Positions 8,368 through 17,108 are shown, counted from the stretch's first letter. The stretch is 54,576 nucleotides of DNA from Myxococcota bacterium (GCA_963169165.1 CAUJFL010000054.1:1-54576); one strand, 5' to 3'. Numbers and translations are program-made. Notes: generated by a model not told the origin, from the letters alone.

Positions 8368-9672
8368 ATGCGAGTACTTTTCGCGATGTCGCTCGCGGCC
8401 TCGGTCGCGTCGGCGGCCGGGCCTCCGCCGTGGGAGACGTTCCCGACGGGGCGACCGCTGGTCGGCGCCGTCGCGCGCCCGGAGCCCGGAGCCGAACGCG
8501 TGTGCGGCTTCCGTCAACGCGTGTGCGTGCACGCGCGGCGGGGGATGGGCGCGGCGGCGCTCGCGACGCTCGAGATCGCCGAGGACGCGCTCGCGGCGCT
8601 CCGCGCGCAGGCCGAGCTGCCACCTCCTCGCCCCGACGGAGCGCTCGGCGGCTCGCCCGAGCTCGATCTCTACCTCGCTCGACAAGATCGACCGCTCCGA
8701 GTGGGCCAAGATCCGCCGACGCGCAGCCCCGTCGATCGCGGGAGCGGCTTCGCCGTCCTCGACGAGCGCCTGACCGGCTGCGCGCGGCGCCTTTCCGTGT
8801 TCCGCGCGGTCGCGTCCGCCGCGCTCATGGCGATCGACGCCGGGGCGGAGCCCGCTCTGTTCGCGGTCTTCGGCGGGTACATGGCCGCGACGCTCTCGGG
8901 CTGCCCGCGCGAGCTCGAAGACGCGGTCGATCAGGCGCAGCGCGCGCCGGAGCGCTCGTTGTTCTTCGCCGAGTCGCTCGACGACGCCGCCGCTGCTCCC
9001 ATCCTCCCGCTCTACCTCGAGGGTGGGTTCGCGAGCGGCGCGCCGGGCGCGCTCCTGACCGCGATGGCGTACGGAGGCGAGCAGTCGACGCCGATCGACG
9101 CGACGCGCTTTCACAACAGGCCCGATCTCTTCGAGGTGCTGCGGCGCGTGGCCAGGGCGAAGGACAAGCGCGTCGACGAGGTGCTGCTCGATCTCGCCGT
9201 CTCACGCGCGTTCCATGGCGATCGCGACGACGGACGGCACGTGGGCGAGACGTCCTGGCTCGGCTCGTTCGGGCGCGTGCGCTTCGACGGCGTCTTCGGG
9301 CTGAAGACCCTGCCCCGTCGGGCTGCGTTTACGCCGCTCGAGCCGACGGGCTCGACCTATTTCTGGATCGATCTCGCGGGCGCGCCGGCGGGTCTCCGCG
9401 TCGCGCTGCGCATCGAGTGGGAGCAACCATCGACGCTGCGCTGGGCGGCCGCGCGGATCGGCCCCGCGGGCGAGGAGCTGTCGCGCGTCGAGATCACGAC
9501 GCCGCAGGCGACCGAGGCGGTCGAGCGCGAGGTGTCGATGCTCGACGGCGTGGCGGCCCTGCTGGTGGTCGGCGTCAACGTCGGCGAGGTCGGCCCCGGA
9601 CACCCGTATCGCGTCGACGAGGTCCCGTCCGAGCCGCGGGGCGGCACGGTCTACGCGCTCGTCGCCGAGTGA
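8368..9672 (+). CDS. Secreted protein of unknown function
   Basis: 434 aa from ATG 8368, chosen because the preceding in-frame residues are charged and this start gives a clean signal peptide (MRVLFAMSLAASVASAAG). The mature protein has a helical N-terminal half with a few Cys (CGFRQRVCVH, GCARRL) and a C-terminal half (from about residue 320) rich in beta strands (STYFWIDLAGAPAGLRVALRIEWEQ...). No HExxH or other catalytic motif is visible. Probably periplasmic or exported. It stands alone: divergent from the mfd-side genes, convergent with the small lipoprotein at 9688. Confidence 0.75.
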   Translation: MRVLFAMSLAASVASAAGPPPWETFPTGRPLVGAVARPEPGAERVCGFRQRVCVHARRGMGAAALATLEIAEDALAALRAQAELPPPRPDGALGGSPELDLYLARQDRPLRVGQDPPTRSPVDRGSGFAVLDERLTGCARRLSVFRAVASAALMAIDAGAEPALFAVFGGYMAATLSGCPRELEDAVDQAQRAPERSLFFAESLDDAAAAPILPLYLEGGFASGAPGALLTAMAYGGEQSTPIDATRFHNRPDLFEVLRRVARAKDKRVDEVLLDLAVSRAFHGDRDDGRHVGETSWLGSFGRVRFDGVFGLKTLPRRAAFTPLEPTGSTYFWIDLAGAPAGLRVALRIEWEQPSTLRWAAARIGPAGEELSRVEITTPQATEAVEREVSMLDGVAALLVVGVNVGEVGPGHPYRVDEVPSEPRGGTVYALVAE

Positions 9673-9687
9673 CCCGCGCGCAGACCT

Positions 9688-10080
9688 CTAAGGAGAGTTG
9701 GTCGGCATGCCGGGGACGAGCGGCGACGATTTCTGCGCGTCCGGGGGATAGGGTGGCGGCTTGTCTCCGGGCTTCTGTGCGTCGCGCAGCTCGCACGCCG
9801 GAGCGCTGCCCAGCGTCGCCACGGCGCCGCACACATAGTCCGCGCTCTGGCCGCAGCCGCTGACGTGATAGTCGACCCCGCGCGACTCGGCGACGGTCAC
9901 CTCGTCCTCGGGGCAGCCGCGCTCGCTCGCGAACCTCGCCTGCAGCGAGCGCTCGGTGCTCATGCAGGCCATCGACGACAGCGAGACCGCGGCCACGAGC
10001 GCGCCGAGGCTCGAGCGCGCCACCGACCTGGCGGATCGCCTCGACGACGCGACCGCCCCACCCGACCACCGAGCTCTCAT
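9688..10080 (-). CDS. Small lipoprotein with conserved Cys motif
   Basis: 130 aa from ATG 10080; its ATGA overlaps the stop of the upstream gene (10077-10080), which decides this start over a TTG three codons earlier. A long basic n-region precedes the hydrophobic core and lipobox SMAC. The mature part has RGCPEDEVTV...GVDYHVSGCGQSADYVC, a short Cys-containing module frequent in myxobacterial lipoproteins, then a Pro-rich tail. Function unknown. Last gene of the six-gene coupled array that starts at 14598. Confidence 0.75.
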   Translation of the reverse strand: MRARWSGGAVASSRRSARSVARSSLGALVAAVSLSSMACMSTERSLQARFASERGCPEDEVTVAESRGVDYHVSGCGQSADYVCGAVATLGSAPACELRDAQKPGDKPPPYPPDAQKSSPLVPGMPTNSP

Positions 10081-11015
10081 TTGGGACAAGCAGGGAAATC
10101 ATAGCCGCAGGATTGATCGGAGCGAAACAGGCACGCGCGCCCGAGCGCCGTTCCGTCGGGGCAGAGCTTCGCGTCGGACGGCGCGGGTCCGAGGCACCCG
10201 GCGCACGGCGTCCCTGAACACCGGGGAAAATCGTGACCGCAGCCCCCTCCGACGCGGTGGAGGCAGCGCCGCGCGACCGTCGAGCCGTCGTCGCAGAGCT
10301 TCGCGTCGGACGGCGCGCTCCCTGCACACGAGTCGCACGGCTCCCCCGCGCAAGGAGCGAAATCGTAGCCGCACGTCCCGTCGGCCCGCGCGAGGCACGC
10401 TCGCCCGCTCGAGGTGCCGTCGGGGCACGACCGAGCGTCCTGCGGAGCGCCGCCGGTGCAGCTCGAGCAAGGAGCGCCGACGGCGAGCGGAGGGCACTCG
10501 GGAAAATCGTAGCCGCAGGTCCCGTCTGCTCGAGACAGGCACGCTCGCCCCACGCCGGTCCCGGAGGGACAGGGCTTCACGTCGGTCGGCGCGGCTCCGG
10601 TGCACGCGCCGCAAGGGCTGCCCGGAGGCCGAGGACACTCGGGGAAATCGTAGCCGCACGTCCCGTCCGCTCGAAACAGGCACGCTCTCCCGACGGCCGC
10701 GCCACCCGCGCAGACGCGCGCGTCCTCCTGCATCGGCCCCGTGCAGGTAGCGCACGGCGCGCCGGGCGGCCCAGGGCACGCGGGAAAGTCGTAGCCACAC
10801 GTCCCGTCTCCGCGAGACAGGCACGCTCGGGAGAGCGCCTTTCCGTCGTCGCACAGCCTCGCGTCAGCGGGGGCGCCGCCGCTGCAAGCGCTGCACGCGG
10901 CGCCGATCGGCAGCGCCGCGCCGCCGAGGGAGACGTCATCACCGCACGCCGCTCCTGCGACGACGAGGCTCAAGGTCAGCGCGAACAGAGAGGGAGGGAG
11001 GCGCGCGGGGGGCAT
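10077..11015 (-). CDS. Lipoprotein of six tandem Cys-rich repeats
   Basis: 312 aa from ATG 11015; the open frame continues upstream only through out-of-frame remnants of the next gene. Signal peptide with an Ala-rich lipobox before Cys (VAGAACGDD). The mature protein is six tandem repeats of about 45 residues. Each has six Cys (C-x2-C-x9-C-x9-C-x7-C-x6-C approximately), with a near-invariant core (R)ACLxRxDGTCGYDFPxC. Even cysteine number per unit suggests three disulfides per repeat and a rod-like surface protein. I do not recognise a named family. It sits between a SUMF1 lipoprotein gene (47 bp upstream) and a small lipoprotein gene (ATGA overlap). Confidence 0.8.
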   Translation of the reverse strand: MPPARLPPSLFALTLSLVVAGAACGDDVSLGGAALPIGAACSACSGGAPADARLCDDGKALSRACLSRGDGTCGYDFPACPGPPGAPCATCTGPMQEDARVCAGGAAVGRACLFRADGTCGYDFPECPRPPGSPCGACTGAAPTDVKPCPSGTGVGRACLSRADGTCGYDFPECPPLAVGAPCSSCTGGAPQDARSCPDGTSSGRACLARADGTCGYDFAPCAGEPCDSCAGSAPSDAKLCDDGSTVARRCLHRVGGGCGHDFPRCSGTPCAGCLGPAPSDAKLCPDGTALGRACLFRSDQSCGYDFPACPK

Positions 11016-11062
11016 GGCGGATTGTGACCGTCGATCCGCGCGGGCGTCGACAACGAAGGGCG

Positions 11063-11809
11063 TCAGCGCGAGGCGCGCTCGGCGCAGCACCGGAAGCCGA
11101 CCGAGTAGTCGCGGTACGAAGCGTCGTGCGCGGTCGTCACATAGGCGCAGCCCTCGCCGTGCTGGCGCGCGTCGCCGAAGAAGCCGCCGCGGAAGGTGCC
11201 GGCGGGATCGGCGGTCCACTCGTGCAGGTTGCCGACGAGGTCCATCGCGCCAGAGGCGCTGCGGCACGCCGCGAACGCGCCGGCCTTCGCGACGCCGCCC
11301 GGGACCAGGGCGAGCCGGGGATCGTTGAGCTCGCTCCACGAGTAGGGCGTGCCCGGCGCGCGAGGCCCGAAGACCTGCACGAGCGGAGAGACGGGCGCCT
11401 CGTCGTTGCACGCCCCCGCGCGTCGAGCCTCGCCGTAGGGGAACGCGACCCCGCACGCCGCGCGCCACTCGTCGTCGGTGCAGAGCCGCTTGCCCGACGC
11501 CGCGCACGCGGACGCGGCCTCGCGCTGCGACACGTGAGCCTGCGGGACGATCCCCGCGCGAGACACCGCGCGCGCCGACGCGCTGCCGATGGGCAGGTTC
11601 GGTGGGTGGATCCGCTCGGCGCCGCCCTCGTCGACCACGAGCGAGGCCTCGAAGCGGTCGACGCAGAAGCGGCCGTCGACCAGCGCCATGTCGTCGCCGC
11701 AGGCGGATCCGGGCGCCTCGCGACGCGCGCTGCAACATCCCGAGGCGAGCGCGACCAGCGAGGCCACGAGCCCCGCCGCGATGGCGCTCACCCGTCGCCG
11801 GTCGGTCAC
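11063..11809 (-). CDS. SUMF1/FGE-like domain lipoprotein
   Basis: 248 aa from GTG 11809, which overlaps the stop of the nitroreductase gene (GTGA, 11806-11809). Signal peptide with lipobox SGC. The domain has the SUMF1 hallmarks: MALVDGRFCVDRFEAS at the start, GKRLCTDDEWRAACG in the middle, DLVGNLHEWTAD, then GGFFGD and the end SVGFRCC. The paired catalytic cysteines of true formylglycine-generating enzyme (in its SYMC/YCYRYR region) are not visible, so this is probably a non-catalytic binding or structural member. Cell-surface or periplasmic. Part of the coupled array 14598-9688. Confidence 0.85.
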   Translation of the reverse strand: MTDRRRVSAIAAGLVASLVALASGCCSARREAPGSACGDDMALVDGRFCVDRFEASLVVDEGGAERIHPPNLPIGSASARAVSRAGIVPQAHVSQREAASACAASGKRLCTDDEWRAACGVAFPYGEARRAGACNDEAPVSPLVQVFGPRAPGTPYSWSELNDPRLALVPGGVAKAGAFAACRSASGAMDLVGNLHEWTADPAGTFRGGFFGDARQHGEGCAYVTTAHDASYRDYSVGFRCCAERASR

Positions 11810-12288
11810 CGCAGGCGCAGCTCGACGACCGGGATCTTTCGTGCGGTGCGCGACTGATACACGCCCCAGCGCGGCCACGCCTCGACGTGACGCGCCCAGA
11901 GCGTCGCGTACGCCTCCCCTTCGAGCGGGACCGCGGTGGCCCGCAGCTTCGCCCCCGCGATCTGGACGGTGACCTCGGGGTTCGCGACGAGGTTCTCGTA
12001 CCAGTCAGGGTTCCGGGGGGACGCGCCGTTCGAAGCGATGACGTACAGGCGTTCGTCGTACTGGAAATAGGGCAGCGGGGTCTTGCGGGGCAGCCCGGAT
12101 TTTCTGCCGGTCGTCCCCAGCAGCAACACCTGCATCGCGCGCAGCGCGCGGTGGCCTGCCTCTCCTCGCTGCGCGATCACCGCGCCGAGCAGGCCGTCGG
12201 TGGCCTCGTACAGCGCGAGGTGGGTCTTCGTGATCCACCGGAGCAGACCTGGGCTCGGAGTGAAGTAGCTCTGGTTCGGGCGCGCCAT
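11806..12288 (-). CDS. Deazaflavin (F420)-dependent nitroreductase family protein
   Basis: 160 aa from ATG 12288. The family signature is clear: LLLGTTGRKSGLPRKTPLPYFQYDERLYVIASNG followed by NPDWYENLVANPEVTVQIAG, typical of DDN-type proteins that bind F420 or another flavin-like cofactor in a split barrel. Members reduce quinones, nitro compounds or other acceptors; the substrate here is unknown. Cytosolic. It lies between two unknown cytosolic proteins (19 bp downstream of one) and a SUMF1 lipoprotein with which its stop overlaps, an unusual setting for this family. Confidence 0.88.
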   Translation of the reverse strand: MARPNQSYFTPSPGLLRWITKTHLALYEATDGLLGAVIAQRGEAGHRALRAMQVLLLGTTGRKSGLPRKTPLPYFQYDERLYVIASNGASPRNPDWYENLVANPEVTVQIAGAKLRATAVPLEGEAYATLWARHVEAWPRWGVYQSRTARKIPVVELRLR

Positions 12289-12307
12289 GCCGCCTTGTAC
12301 ACGAGCG

Positions 12308-13099
12308 TCACGGAGGGTGGGCGGACCCCGCGCGCGCTGCCTCCCACGCCCGGCGCGCGGCGTCGCTGGCGCCGTCGAGGACGCGCGCGACGATCGCGGC
12401 GCCGAGCGAGGTCGACGAGAGCGCGGTCAACCTCGCGGGGTCCGCGCCCACGACGTCGGCGAGCGTGAGCTCGGTGAGCGGAGAGCTCGCGACGAGCGCG
12501 CGGAGCGACGCGGCGTACCGATCGCCACAGAGCGGCGCGCCCTCGGCGAGCGAGCAGAGCGGTGTGAGCCGCTGGACCTCGCGCACCCGACGCAGCTTGG
12601 GCCACGCGCGGAGGCGCGCCGGGACCGAGCGCCCCACCAACCGCGCGTGCCCGGACCACCACTCGATCGCGGTGTCGCGCCGCACGAGCCGCCCGAGCCC
12701 GGCGAGCGTCGCGTGACGACACAGCGCCTCGGCCAGCGTCGACGGCGGCTCGAGCGCGACGAGCTGGGCATCCACGGCCTCGACGAGCTTCGACGCGCGG
12801 CGCGCGCCGAGGGCGGGGTTCAAGCACTGCAGCAGATCGTTGAGCGCCGCGAGCAGCAGCACCGAGCCCCGCCCTGGCGGCGGATCCTCGTCGGTCGCGA
12901 AGATTCGACGAAGGAGGTCCCCGCGCGCGCGCCGCAGCACGGAGAGGTGAGCCGGTGACAGCGCCCCGAGCGCGTCGGCGAGCCTCGACGCGAGCGTCGC
13001 GCCGATCGGCCGCACGGGGGTGAGCGTGCCCCCGCGCGCGAGCGGCAGCGCGACGCGCTCGAGCAGCGCGACGAGGCGAGCGTGGTCGTCGTCGCTCAC
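12308..13099 (-). CDS. Hypothetical cytosolic protein, first partner of a coupled pair
   Basis: 263 aa from GTG 13099, overlapping the stop of the upstream gene by 4 bp. No signal peptide or membrane segment. The sequence is mostly helical and Ala/Arg/Leu-rich, with a few tryptophans (IEWWSGH, RAWPKLRR). I do not recognise a domain. The tight coupling to the 500-residue protein upstream suggests the two products interact. Also 19 bp from the nitroreductase gene downstream, so it is likely in the same transcript. Confidence 0.7.
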   Translation of the reverse strand: MSDDDHARLVALLERVALPLARGGTLTPVRPIGATLASRLADALGALSPAHLSVLRRARGDLLRRIFATDEDPPPGRGSVLLLAALNDLLQCLNPALGARRASKLVEAVDAQLVALEPPSTLAEALCRHATLAGLGRLVRRDTAIEWWSGHARLVGRSVPARLRAWPKLRRVREVQRLTPLCSLAEGAPLCGDRYAASLRALVASSPLTELTLADVVGADPARLTALSSTSLGAAIVARVLDGASDAARRAWEAARAGSAHPP

Positions 13100-14598
13100 C
13101 CGAGATCTCTCAGCGGTCGAAGGGCGACGTCGTCATTGACCAGCGTGACCTCGGCGAGCGCGGCGAGGTCGACGCGCACGGCCCGCAACGGCGCCCAGGA
13201 AGGTCCGGCGACCAACGCGGCCTCTGCCGACACGAAGGAGTCTGCCGGGAAGAGCGCCGCTCCCTCTCGTCGCAAGAGGACGAGGTCTCCAGGCCCGATC
13301 TCGAGCGCGGTCGCGAGCGCGCGGGCCGAGAGCGACGGCGAGACGTCGAAGCCCGCGGGGACGAGCACGGAGTCCCCGATCGCGCGGAGCGGCACGCCGA
13401 TCGGCAGCGACGCGCCGGCGCGGGACCGCACGAGCGCTCCCTCGGCCGTGAGCGCGAGCGTGGTCTCCTCGAGCGCGCGCCTCCCCAGCAGATAGAGCAG
13501 CCGTCGCAGCCACTCGAGCTCACCGGCGGGCACCCACGCGGCAGAGGCGACCGGGGAGGCGCGCTCGCTCGGCACGACGCGCAGCTTCATGGTCGTGGCG
13601 TCGACCGCGGCGCGCGAAGCCTCGAGCCGCAGCGGGGGTGACTCTGTCGCGAGGAACCTGACGAGCGACGTGACGGAGACGGTCGGCGCGCCGTCGTCGA
13701 GCTGAATCGGAGGCTCGCCCCTCCCGCGAAACAGCGTGAGCCGTGGGCCCGAGAAGTCTGCGAAGGCGTCGAGCGAGAAGGGGTGAGAGAAGCCCTCCTC
13801 GACGGCCGCGCCGGAGGCGACCGGGACGAACGATGTGAACCCGGGCGTCGCGCGCGCGAGGGCAGTGAGGCTCGCGGGCCATGAGGGCGCGACGAACAGC
13901 AGCCGACGCGTGAGCTCGCCCGACAGCGCGTCCCGCCCCGTCACCTCGCCGACCCGCGCCTCGACGCCGCGCCTCGCGAGGTACCCGACGAGCGCGCGCC
14001 CCGGCCCCTCTTCGGCGAGGATCCAGCGCGCTCGGCTCTTGACCGCTGCGCCCGAGGCCCGCGGGGACAGCGCGAGCGCGAGGCGCGTCGGCGGGAGCTC
14101 TCTCACGACCGCGCACGCGTGGCGGTAGGCGCGGTGATAGAGCGCGAGCCCCTCGCCAGCCGCCTGCGTCGAGGGCGCGTCGAAGCCGTACGGAGACGAA
14201 CCGTCTCTGTGCTCGACGAAGTGACGCCCGGCGCCGACGAACGTGTGACCCATCACGAGCGCGGCCGCTCGCCTCAGCCGGTCGGCGACATCGACCGCGT
14301 CGCACACGCAGCGGAGCGCCCACGCGCGCGCGCCCAGCTGCGGCGCGAGCTCGAGCACCGCCATCCCAGCACCGAGCGCCCCGAGCGCGCCGTCGTCCGA
14401 CAGCGCCGCCAGCAGCGCCACGAGCCGGTCGAGCGAGGTCGTCACGACGAGCGCGTGCGTGCCGATCACCACGCCGCGCGCGTCGAGCGTGAGGCCCGGC
14501 AGGTTGAGCCGTGTCTGGTGGAGTGCGACCCGCTCGAGCACGTCTCCCGACTGTCGCGCATCCGAGCGTGAGCGCCCGCGCAAAATAACTGTAGACAC
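13096..14598 (-). CDS. Large hypothetical protein, head of the six-gene array
   Basis: 500 aa if started at GTG 14598, which is only 29 bp from the divergent lipoprotein start. A GTG at 14541 (giving VLERVALHQTRLNLPG...) is an alternative start. No signal peptide. The N-terminal half is mixed alpha/beta; residues about 330-500 are beta-rich and look like a separate domain (LRLEASRAAVDATTMKLRV..., then LVLLRREGAALFPADSFV). No catalytic motif recognised. Coupled by GTGA to the next gene. Probably a conserved myxobacterial protein, but no function can be given. Confidence 0.68.
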   Translation of the reverse strand: MSTVILRGRSRSDARQSGDVLERVALHQTRLNLPGLTLDARGVVIGTHALVVTTSLDRLVALLAALSDDGALGALGAGMAVLELAPQLGARAWALRCVCDAVDVADRLRRAAALVMGHTFVGAGRHFVEHRDGSSPYGFDAPSTQAAGEGLALYHRAYRHACAVVRELPPTRLALALSPRASGAAVKSRARWILAEEGPGRALVGYLARRGVEARVGEVTGRDALSGELTRRLLFVAPSWPASLTALARATPGFTSFVPVASGAAVEEGFSHPFSLDAFADFSGPRLTLFRGRGEPPIQLDDGAPTVSVTSLVRFLATESPPLRLEASRAAVDATTMKLRVVPSERASPVASAAWVPAGELEWLRRLLYLLGRRALEETTLALTAEGALVRSRAGASLPIGVPLRAIGDSVLVPAGFDVSPSLSARALATALEIGPGDLVLLRREGAALFPADSFVSAEAALVAGPSWAPLRAVRVDLAALAEVTLVNDDVALRPLRDLG

Positions 14599-14627
14599 AT
14601 GTAGGTCTGACGAATACAGGCGCCGAC

Positions 14628-15596
14628 ATGTCCAAGCTGCTCTCTCTCTCCGTGCTGTCGTCCCTCTTCGTCGCCTTCGCGCTCGCGGGCTGCGGCGGCG
14701 CGGACGCCGAGCCGTCGTCCGACACCGCGACTGACACTACCGAGAACGAGGCCGTCTCGCAGGAGGCGCTGAGCGGCTCGCAGGTCGCCAAGAAGCTCGT
14801 GGGCAGCTGGCAGGGCGCGACGAGCGAGTACCCGCGCGTCGAGCTGGGGGCGAAGGGTGACTACACCCTCGACACCGGGGTCCGTTGCATCACGGCGCCG
14901 TGCCCCTCGGGCGAGCAGGGAGAGTGGGGCCTCTACCGCGGAGTCTCGGGTCGCTACTACGTCGCGCTCTTCGCCGACGACGGCGGCTCGTCCTGGTACA
15001 AGGTGACGCTGGTGTCCGGCAAGCCGACGCAGCTGACCGGCGCCTTCGGCACGAAGGGCAAGCTCGTCCCCGTGAAGACCTTCTGTGTCGAGTGGCAGGC
15101 CGCCGACGAGCAGGGCAACCCGCAGGGCGCCTTCTACGCCGAGAACGTGAAGACCTACGCGGAGGGCAAGGCCAAGCTCGCCGAGATCGGCTGGTTCGCC
15201 AACGAGGCGATCAACGAGGGCACCTGCGCCTCGCGCTCGCAGGTGTGCACGCACCTCTACGCGCCGGTGTGCGGCCAGGTGTTCTCCGAGGCAGAGGAGA
15301 CGTTCAGCAACGTCTGCGCGCTAGAGGTCCAGATCCGCCAGCGCGCGGGCGCGACGGGCGCCGCGAAGGGCCGATGGACCGAGGGCGAGTGCCAGCCCGA
15401 GCTCACGCCGTGCGCGACCGTGAAGTGCGGCTTCGGCAGCACCTGCGAGGTCCACGACGGCGCGGCTGTGTGCGTGTCGAACGGCCAGCAGCCGTGCGGC
15501 GCGACCACCTGCGCCGCCGGCACCGTGTGCTGCAACTCGTCCTGCGGGATGTGCACAGCGCCAGGCAACGTGTGCACGCAGCAGGTCTGCAACTGA
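14628..15596 (+). CDS. Lipoprotein with Kazal-type inhibitor domain
   Basis: 322 aa from ATG 14628. Signal peptide ends with lipobox LAGC. After an acidic linker, residues about 50-150 form a beta-rich domain (LVGSWQGATSEYPRVELGAKGDYTLD...). Residues about 206-252 match the Kazal pattern (CTHLYAPVCG ... SNVCALE ... G..C), which in known proteins inhibits serine proteases. This is followed by a follistatin/EGF-like Cys segment (CATVKCGFGSTCEVHDGAAVCV) and a Cys-rich tail. Inferred role: a surface inhibitor protecting against the cell's own or prey proteases. Divergent from the 14598 array. A strong hairpin follows at 15619. Confidence 0.82.
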   Translation: MSKLLSLSVLSSLFVAFALAGCGGADAEPSSDTATDTTENEAVSQEALSGSQVAKKLVGSWQGATSEYPRVELGAKGDYTLDTGVRCITAPCPSGEQGEWGLYRGVSGRYYVALFADDGGSSWYKVTLVSGKPTQLTGAFGTKGKLVPVKTFCVEWQAADEQGNPQGAFYAENVKTYAEGKAKLAEIGWFANEAINEGTCASRSQVCTHLYAPVCGQVFSEAEETFSNVCALEVQIRQRAGATGAAKGRWTEGECQPELTPCATVKCGFGSTCEVHDGAAVCVSNGQQPCGATTCAAGTVCCNSSCGMCTAPGNVCTQQVCN

Positions 15597-15618
15597 ACCT
15601 TCCGCTCGGCTGAACCGG

Positions 15619-15652
15619 CTCGCCGCGCGCCGCCTCTACGGCCCGCGGCGAG
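15619..15652 (+). terminator. GC-rich hairpin, probable terminator
   Basis: Arms CTCGCCGCG (15619-15627) and CGCGGCGAG (15644-15652) pair perfectly, with an inner GCCG/CGGC stem and a 6-nt loop. It lies 22 bp after the Kazal lipoprotein stop and before the next promoter. Only a weak T stretch follows (TCGTCATTT). Confidence 0.5.
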
Positions 15653-15677
15653 TCGTCATTTGGAGTAGCGTCGCTCG

Positions 15678-17108
15678 ATGCTCCGGCTGCAGGCCCCCGT
15701 CGATCGCGTCGAGCCGCAGCGCGCCGAGCGCGCGGCCCTCGCGCTGTCCCGCGCGCTCGGAGACTCGAAGGTCGACGTGAGCGAGCGTGGGCGCGCCGCG
15801 TTCTCGCGAGACGAGTCCGAGGCGCGGGGCGAGGTGCCCGACGTCGTCGTCCACGCGAGCTCCGCCGACGACGTGGCCGAGACGCTGCGGATAGCGAGCG
15901 AGCACGAGGTGCCGGTCACGCCCCGCGCGGGGGGCACCGGGCGGACGGGCGGCGCGGTGCCGGTCGCCGCGGGGCTCGTGCTGGCGACGCACGGCATGAC
16001 CGGCATCGTCGAGATCGATCGCGACGATCTCGTCGCGGTCGTCGAGCCGGGGGTCGTGCTCGATGATCTGTGGACCGCGGTCGAGCGCGAGGGGTTGTTC
16101 TATGGCCCCGATCCCAACTCATCGGCGAGCTGCTGCCTTGGCGGGAACATCGCCGAGAACGCGGGCGGCCCGCGCGCCTTCAAGTACGGCGTCACGCGCG
16201 ACTGGGTGCTCGGCCTCGACGTCGTGACGATGGACGGAGCGCGGCTCACGACGGGGCGTCGCACCGCGAAGGGCGTCACCGGCTACGATCTCACCGCGCT
16301 GCTGGTCGGCAGCGAGGGCACGCTCGCGGTGACGACCCGCGCGACGCTGCGGCTGATGCGACGCCCGCCCGAGACGGCGACGCTGCTCGCGCTGTTCGGC
16401 GACGTCCACGCGGCGGGGCGCGCGGTGCTCGCGGTGCTGGGCTCGGGCGCCGTCCCACGGTGCGTCGAGCTGCTCGATCGCCAGACGCTCGACGCCGTGC
16501 GCGCGGCCGGCAACCCGATCGATCCGCGCGCCGGCGCGATGCTGCTGCTCGAGGTCGACGGCGAGCCGCTGCACGTCGAGCGCGAGGCCGAGAAGGTCGG
16601 CGGCGCGGCGTCGGACGCGGGCGCGCTCGAGGTGCTCGTCGCGCAGGACGCGGCGAAGCGCGAGCGCCTCTGGGCCGCGCGACGCACGATGTCCCCCGCG
16701 GTGCGCAAGCTCGCGCGGCACAAGCTCTCCGAGGACGTCGTCGTGCCGCGCTCGCGGGTGCCGCGCCTGCTCGACGAGGTCGATCGCCTGCGCGAGCTGC
16801 ACGGCGTCGGGATGCTCACCTACGGTCACGCGGGTGACGGCAACCTCCACACGAATTTTCTGTGGAACGACGACGACGAGCTCCCGCGGGTCGAGGGCGC
16901 GATCGAGGGCCTGTTCCGCGCGGTGGTGGCGCTCGGCGGCACGCTGTCGGGCGAGCACGGGATCGGCGTCCTGAAGGCTCCCTACCTCGGCCTCGAGCAG
17001 TCCCCCGAGCTCATCGACGCGCAGCTCCGAATCAAGCGCGCGCTCGATCCGCGCGGCCTCTTGAACCCGGGCAAGATCTTCTGGCCCGCCTCGCACCGGG
17101 CGTGCTGA
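15678..17108 (+). CDS. FAD-linked oxidase, glycolate/D-lactate oxidase GlcD type
   Basis: 476 aa from ATG 15678. PCMH/FAD-binding half: VTPRAGGTGRTGGAVPVA (about 80-95), PDPNSSASCCLGGNIAENAGGP and KGVTGYDLTALLVGSEGTLAV. C-terminal substrate half of the GlcD/LDH type ends with YGHAGDGNLHTNF (metal/substrate-binding His), SGEHGIG and DPRGLLNPGKIF. Such enzymes oxidise 2-hydroxy acids (glycolate, D-lactate, D-2-hydroxyglutarate) and pass electrons to the quinone pool or an electron-transfer flavoprotein. The exact substrate cannot be read from the sequence. No GlcE/GlcF partners lie nearby. Convergent with the small zinc-ribbon gene (6 bp). Confidence 0.92.
   Translation: MLRLQAPVDRVEPQRAERAALALSRALGDSKVDVSERGRAAFSRDESEARGEVPDVVVHASSADDVAETLRIASEHEVPVTPRAGGTGRTGGAVPVAAGLVLATHGMTGIVEIDRDDLVAVVEPGVVLDDLWTAVEREGLFYGPDPNSSASCCLGGNIAENAGGPRAFKYGVTRDWVLGLDVVTMDGARLTTGRRTAKGVTGYDLTALLVGSEGTLAVTTRATLRLMRRPPETATLLALFGDVHAAGRAVLAVLGSGAVPRCVELLDRQTLDAVRAAGNPIDPRAGAMLLLEVDGEPLHVEREAEKVGGAASDAGALEVLVAQDAAKRERLWAARRTMSPAVRKLARHKLSEDVVVPRSRVPRLLDEVDRLRELHGVGMLTYGHAGDGNLHTNFLWNDDDELPRVEGAIEGLFRAVVALGGTLSGEHGIGVLKAPYLGLEQSPELIDAQLRIKRALDPRGLLNPGKIFWPASHRAC

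Noticed and set aside
11063..11809. Catalytic formylglycine-generating enzyme
   Set aside because: The SUMF1 fold motifs are present, but the catalytic cysteine pair region of true FGE is not seen in this or the other three SUMF1 proteins, and no sulfatase gene is nearby.
14592..14620. Promoter TAGACA-17-TACAGG before the Kazal lipoprotein
   Set aside because: The -35 match is good but the -10 matches only 3 of 6, and the start would be almost leaderless; too weak to annotate.
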